The notes under the pieces were generated by a model that made no database searches, had not been told where the DNA came from, and worked only from the letters and a program-made list of their open reading frames with translations. Shown one piece after another: positions 5,339 through 8,361 of a stretch of DNA of 8,361 nucleotides. The number at the start of each line of letters is the position of its first letter. The stretch's first letter is position 1. The stretch covers positions 1 to 8,361 of the forward strand of contig JAOPZP010000471.1 of the NCBI GenBank assembly GCA_025964055.1, given 5' to 3'. Origin of the DNA: Conexibacter sp. GTDB lineage: Bacteria > Actinomycetota > Thermoleophilia > Solirubrobacterales > Solirubrobacteraceae. The translations under genes and the position numbers were made by a program.

Positions 5339-7346
5339 AGTCGCTCCGTGATCGGGGTGCTTGATCGTTGAGCGGGATGGTCGCGGCGACGAGCGTGCCG
5401 CCCTCTACCGGGCTCTCGACCCGGAGGCGGCCGTCCAGCACGGACAGCCGGTCGCCGAGTCCCAGCAGGCCGCTGCCGTCGAGCCGGGCGCCGCCGACGC
5501 CGTCGTCGCGCACGTCGATGCGCAGCGCGTCCTGCTCGACGCGCGCGGTGACGGTGGCGTGCGCGGCGTGCGCGTGCTTGGCGACGTTGGTCAGCGCCTC
5601 GGCCACCACGAAGTACGCGGTCGCCTCGACCGCCGCAGGCAGCCGGCCCACCGACACGCCGTTCTCGACCGGCACCGGCGCCCGCGACGCCAGCGCGGCC
5701 ACGCCGGCGCGCAGGCCGCCGTCGGTCAGGACCGACGGCAGGATGCCGTGCGCGAGCTCGCGGATCTCGGTGGTCGCCTGCTGGGCCTGCTGCAGCGCCT
5801 CGTCGACGAGCGCCGAGGCGCCGTCTCCCTCGTCCTGCAACGCGCGCTCGGCGAGCTTCAGCGTGACGACGGTGTGGACCAGGCGCTGCTGGGCGCCGTC
5901 GTGCAGGTCGCGCACCAGCCGCCGGCGCTCGTCGTCGGTCGCCGCGACGATCCGCGCCCGGGATGCGGCGAGGTCGAACCGCGCCTGCAGGTTCGAGATC
6001 GCCGTGGCGACCAGCTCGGTGAACTCGCCGATGCGCAGCTCGGTCCTGTCCGGCAGCGGCGCGGACTTCTGGGAGGCGGCGAGGATGACGCCCCAGAGGC
6101 GGCCTTCGACGACGATCGGGCTGGCGACCGCCGACCGGATCCCGAGGTCGCGCGCGTAGGAGCCGAGCGATCCGCTGGCGTTCGCGTAGTCGTCGATGCG
6201 GGCCGGGTGTCCGTGCTCGTGCACGAGCGAGCTGAGGTTGCGGCCACCGAGCGGCAGGCGCGTGCCGACCTGCTGGGCGGAGTCCGGGTTGCCCCAGTCG
6301 GCGACGACGGTGACCTGCCCGTCGGCGTCGTAGCGCTGGATCCGCGTCGTGTCGACGCCGAGCAGCCGCGCCACCTCCTCGGCGACCGTGCGGAAGACCT
6401 CGGTCGCCCGGGCCTGGCGGGCGACCAGCGTCGCCACCCGCCGCAGCGCGGCCTGCTCCTCGGCCAGGCGGTGCACCTCGGCGCGGGCCTGGACGTTCGC
6501 CATGGCCGTCGCGACCAGCTCGCTGAAGTTCAGCAGCCGCGCCTCGGTGTCGGCGGGCAGCGGCTCGGCCTGCGTGGAGTGGACGAACAGCGCGCCCCAC
6601 ACGCGCCCCTCCACGATGATCGGGCTGCCGACGGTGCAGCGCACGCCGAGCTCGTCGCGCACGAACGCGGGGATCGGCCCGGGCTCGTCGTCGTAGTCGT
6701 CGGTCCGGCCGGGACGGCACGTGGCCGCGATCGTCGCAGCCAGCCTGGCGCTCTCCAGCGGCCAGCGCGCCGGGAAGGCGGGACGCTCGCCCGATTCGGC
6801 CCAGCGGGCGACGGCGGTCAGCGAGTCGTCGCCGTCGTAGCGGATCATCCCCGCGAACTCCGTGGCGAACAGCCGGCCGACCTCCCCCGCGACGGCGCCG
6901 AACAGCTCGGCCGGCGGCCCGCCCTCGGCGACGAGCGTCGCCACGCGCCGCAGCGCCGCCTGCTCGTCGGACAGGACCCCGCGCGCCTCCTCGGAGGCCG
7001 CCGCACGGCGACCAGCGCGGGACGCGACCTCGGCCACCAACACCGCCGTGAGGATGGAGACGGCGAGCACGAACACCGTCGCCCCGTCGAGGGCGCGCAG
7101 GGGCGGGAGGAAGTACCAGTCGAAGGCCTGCAGGCTCACCAAGCCCACGGGGACGGCGTACACGATCCCGCCGAACCGGGCGACGGCCAGCACGGCGCCG
7201 ATGAAGAGGAGCCCCATCAGGGCGGCGGGCACGTGCGAGCGCGCGGCGTTGCCCACGACCGCCGCGATCACGAAGGCCGCGACGCCGACGAGGAAGGCGG
7301 CGACGATCTCCGCTTCGACCCGTCCGCGATACCGAGGCCACCACAC
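5313..7346 (-). CDS. Membrane sensor histidine kinase with DUF4118-like region and two GAF domains
   Basis: This 677-residue kinase autophosphorylates on a histidine and should pass phosphate to a NarL/LuxR-type response regulator. Four probable membrane helices lie at about 14-32, 40-58, 60-76 and 89-107, with a WYFLPP motif (77-82) as in DUF4118 sensors. Two similar GAF domains follow (about 145-285 and 315-455), each led by EQAALRRVATLVA (128-140, 297-309). The dimerisation domain is HisKA_3-type: ERRRLVRDLHDGAQQRLV, phosphoacceptor His482. The ATPase domain has the N-box Asn587 (AEALTNVAKHA), G1 DDGVGGA (614-620) and G2 GLLGLGDR (626-633), all intact. The GTG at 7346 is chosen because AAGGG lies 6 bases upstream; the ATG at 7352 abuts that site. 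No response regulator is visible, so its partner lies elsewhere. The gene converges on HxlR and is divergent from the nitronate monooxygenase gene. The GAF ligands are unknown. Confidence 0.93.
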   Translation of the reverse strand: MWWPRYRGRVEAEIVAAFLVGVAAFVIAAVVGNAARSHVPAALMGLLFIGAVLAVARFGGIVYAVPVGLVSLQAFDWYFLPPLRALDGATVFVLAVSILTAVLVAEVASRAGRRAAASEEARGVLSDEQAALRRVATLVAEGGPPAELFGAVAGEVGRLFATEFAGMIRYDGDDSLTAVARWAESGERPAFPARWPLESARLAATIAATCRPGRTDDYDDEPGPIPAFVRDELGVRCTVGSPIIVEGRVWGALFVHSTQAEPLPADTEARLLNFSELVATAMANVQARAEVHRLAEEQAALRRVATLVARQARATEVFRTVAEEVARLLGVDTTRIQRYDADGQVTVVADWGNPDSAQQVGTRLPLGGRNLSSLVHEHGHPARIDDYANASGSLGSYARDLGIRSAVASPIVVEGRLWGVILAASQKSAPLPDRTELRIGEFTELVATAISNLQARFDLAASRARIVAATDDERRRLVRDLHDGAQQRLVHTVVTLKLAERALQDEGDGASALVDEALQQAQQATTEIRELAHGILPSVLTDGGLRAGVAALASRAPVPVENGVSVGRLPAAVEATAYFVVAEALTNVAKHAHAAHATVTARVEQDALRIDVRDDGVGGARLDGSGLLGLGDRLSVLDGRLRVESPVEGGTLVAATIPLNDQAPRSRSDSERHYQEQ
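6420..6463 (-). repeat. Intragenic repeat copy 2, lead-in to second GAF domain
   Basis: This 44-base stretch matches 6927-6970 at 40 of 44 positions. The two copies lie 507 bases (169 codons) apart, in frame, and encode the EQAALRRVATLVA lead-in helix of the second GAF unit. Internal duplication of a GAF module is the simplest explanation. Confidence 0.8.
6927..6970 (-). repeat. Intragenic repeat copy 1, lead-in to first GAF domain
   Basis: This is the partner of the copy at 6420-6463, encoding the same EQAALRRVATLVA segment before the first GAF domain. Later segments of the two units also match at protein level, for example SPIIVEGRVWG against SPIVVEGRLWG and ELVATAMANVQAR against ELVATAISNLQAR. 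Confidence 0.8.
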
Positions 7347-7404
7347 CGTCATCCCTTGACAGACTACGCCCCGACTCTCGCGATCGTGGGTATCGAATAA
7401 CCCT
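7347..7404. promoter_or_regulatory. 58-bp divergent gap between kinase and nitronate monooxygenase genes
   Basis: Both promoters must lie here or inside the coding regions. On the plus strand a consensus -35 hexamer, ttgaca, occurs at 7356-7361, but no good -10 is found 16-18 bases later; tatcga at 7391 is too far away. On the minus strand tagtct (7366-7361) fits the loose TANNNT -10 pattern without a recognisable -35. The bases 7353-7357 (AAGGG on the minus strand) are the kinase ribosome binding site. The plus gene shows no Shine-Dalgarno and may be leaderless. Confidence 0.4.
7353..7357 (-). promoter_or_regulatory. Ribosome binding site favouring the kinase GTG start
   Basis: AAGGG on the minus strand is followed by ATGACG and then GTG (7346-7344). 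The six-base spacing fits the GTG, whereas the ATG directly after AAGGG has no spacing at all. Upstream in-frame starts as far as 7469 would run into the divergent gene. Confidence 0.6.
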
Positions 7405-8361
7405 GTGCCCCTCCTCGACGACCTCCTGCTTCCCATCGTCCAGGCGCCCATGGCGGGCGGCCCGTCCACGCCGGAGCTCGCCGCGGCGGTCAGCGGCGCC
7501 GGCGGGCTCGGCTTCCTCGCGGCGGGCTACAAGAGCGTCGAGGAGGTCCGCGCCGACGTGGAGGCGACGCGCGCGCTGACCGACCGGCCGTTCGGCGTCA
7601 ACGTGTTCGGCGGCGGTGGCACGCCGGCGGACCCCGTGCTCGTCGCGGCCTACGCCGCGCGACTGCGGGCCGAGGCGGTCGGCGCCGGCGTCGCGCTCGG
7701 CGAGCCGCGGTTCGACGACGACCAGCTCTCCGGCAAGCTCGAGCTGCTGGCCGAGCTCGGCGTCGCGGTCGTGTCGTTCACGTTCGCGCTGCCCTCCCGC
7801 GAGGCCGTGAAGCGGCTGCGCGCCGCCGGCTGCGAGGTGTGGGTGACGGTGACGTCGCCCGCCGAGGCGCGCGCGGCGGCGGCGCTCGCGCCCGACGCGC
7901 TCGTCGTCCAGGGCGTCGAGGCGGGCGGTCACCGCGGCGTGTTGGTCGACGACGACGACGCCTCGGACCTCACGCTGCTGGTGGCGCTGCAGCTCGTGCG
8001 CGCGGCGGTCGACGTGCCGCTGGTCGCCTCCGGCGGCATCGCGACCGGCGCGGCGGTCGGCGCGGCGCTCGTGGCCGGGGCGGCCGCCGCCCAGCTCGGC
8101 ACCGCGTACCTGCTCGCCGACGAGGCGGGGACCTCGCCCGCGCAGCGCGCCGCCACGGCGACCACGACGCCCACCGCGCTGACCCGCGCGTTCAGCGGGC
8201 GCCTCGCGCGCGGGATCGTCAACCGCCTCCATCGCGAGCACGCCGCCGCCGCGCCACGCGCCTACCCCGAGCTGCACCACCTGACGACGCCGCTGCGCGC
8301 GCACGGCCGCGCGACGGGCGACGCCGACCTCATCAACCTCTGGGCCGGCCAGGCCCACGCG
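7405..8361 (+). CDS. Nitronate monooxygenase (2-nitropropane dioxygenase family), last residues outside window
   Basis: The 319 visible residues form an FMN-dependent TIM-barrel enzyme that oxidises alkyl nitronates to carbonyl compounds and nitrite, protecting against toxic nitronates such as propionate 3-nitronate. The hallmarks are in order: PIVQAPMAGGPSTPELAAAVSGAGGLG (10-36, flavin site); NVFGG (66-70); VVQGVEAGGHRG (167-178) with His176 as candidate catalytic base; VPLVASGGIATG (204-215) and AQLGTAYLLADEAG (229-242) for phosphate binding. RAFSGRLARGIVN (261-273) and the closing LINLWAGQAHA (309-319) are typical of the C-terminus, so only about 10-30 residues are missing. Start GTG 7405 leaves the usual short lead before PIVQAPM; the ATG at 7450 would delete that motif's beginning. 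No Shine-Dalgarno is seen. It is divergent from the kinase. Related FMN enzymes such as FabK-like enoyl reductases share the fold, but the GGHRG motif favours the monooxygenase. Confidence 0.92.
   Translation, partial: MPLLDDLLLPIVQAPMAGGPSTPELAAAVSGAGGLGFLAAGYKSVEEVRADVEATRALTDRPFGVNVFGGGGTPADPVLVAAYAARLRAEAVGAGVALGEPRFDDDQLSGKLELLAELGVAVVSFTFALPSREAVKRLRAAGCEVWVTVTSPAEARAAAALAPDALVVQGVEAGGHRGVLVDDDDASDLTLLVALQLVRAAVDVPLVASGGIATGAAVGAALVAGAAAAQLGTAYLLADEAGTSPAQRAATATTTPTALTRAFSGRLARGIVNRLHREHAAAAPRAYPELHHLTTPLRAHGRATGDADLINLWAGQAHA

Noticed and set aside
7356..7384. ttgaca as a complete sigma-70-type promoter
   Set aside because: The hexamers 16-20 bases downstream (such as cgcgat) do not resemble a -10 box, so only the isolated hexamer is reported.
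5361..7400. 679-codon plus-strand frame opposite the kinase
   Set aside because: Arg/Asp/His-rich shadow frame with no recognisable domain; the minus strand holds all kinase motifs in order.
7352..7469. Extended kinase start (ATG at 7469 or 7352)
   Set aside because: The 7469 start would overlap the first 65 bases of the divergent monooxygenase gene and add residues unlike a membrane protein start. ATG 7352 directly abuts AAGGG. GTG 7346 has normal spacing.
5158..8358. A 1066-codon open frame on the minus strand spanning the HxlR 3' end, the kinase and the nitronate monooxygenase
   Set aside because: It is a shadow of high-GC coding. Its translation is extremely rich in Arg, Gly and Ala with no domain, while other frames here encode three clear protein families.
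1..8361. CRISPR array, tRNA/rRNA, riboswitch, insertion sequence, phage or defence island
   Set aside because: No regularly spaced repeats, no cloverleaf or conserved RNA motif, no transposase or integrase, no terminal inverted repeats, and no recognised defence protein were found on reading both strands.

Overview
This is a very GC-rich, gene-dense bacterial window with actinobacterial-style genes. Third codon positions are mostly G or C, two to four genes appear to start with GTG or TTG, and several products are secreted. The mix suggests a Thermoleophilia/Solirubrobacterales-like actinobacterium: a copper lysyl-oxidase-like enzyme, a subtilase with almost no propeptide, a small AGN-motif beta-sandwich protein, and a DUF4118/GAF/GAF histidine kinase. 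That placement is inferred from protein style and base composition only, since there is no marker gene. I see no rRNA, tRNA, CRISPR array, insertion sequence or integrase.

Layout. (1) 1-1989, minus strand: a two-gene unit. A secreted lysyl-oxidase-family protein (1075-1989) is followed, with a 13-bp overlap, by a secreted S8 subtilisin-like protease (1087 down past base 1, 3' end cut). (2) 2124-2975, plus strand: an exported, mostly helical orphan protein, divergent from the oxidase across a 134-bp gap. (3) 2997-3040: a perfect 17-bp GC hairpin that serves as a convergent terminator. (4) 3054-4121, minus: a membrane-anchored SPFH/band-7 protein with a GTG start. (5) 4122-4360: a divergent intergenic region with a perfect 10-bp inverted repeat and a 16-bp palindrome. 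(6) 4361-5305, plus: a probable two-gene operon of a small secreted beta-sandwich-like protein and a cysteine-free HxlR-type winged-helix regulator. (7) 5313-7346, minus: a membrane histidine kinase with duplicated GAF domains and no response regulator nearby. It converges on the HxlR gene with a 7-bp gap. (8) 7405-8361, plus: a nitronate monooxygenase, divergent from the kinase, with its last residues cut off by the window edge.

Functional reading. Four of the eight proteins carry an export signal and two more are membrane proteins or anchored, so the region leans towards the cell envelope. The most distinctive arrangement is the lysyl oxidase/subtilase overlap with a divergent secreted orphan. 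It could be a small extracellular cross-linking or maturation module. That is a hypothesis drawn from gene order, not a demonstrated system. The other genes are individually recognisable families with no obvious shared pathway.
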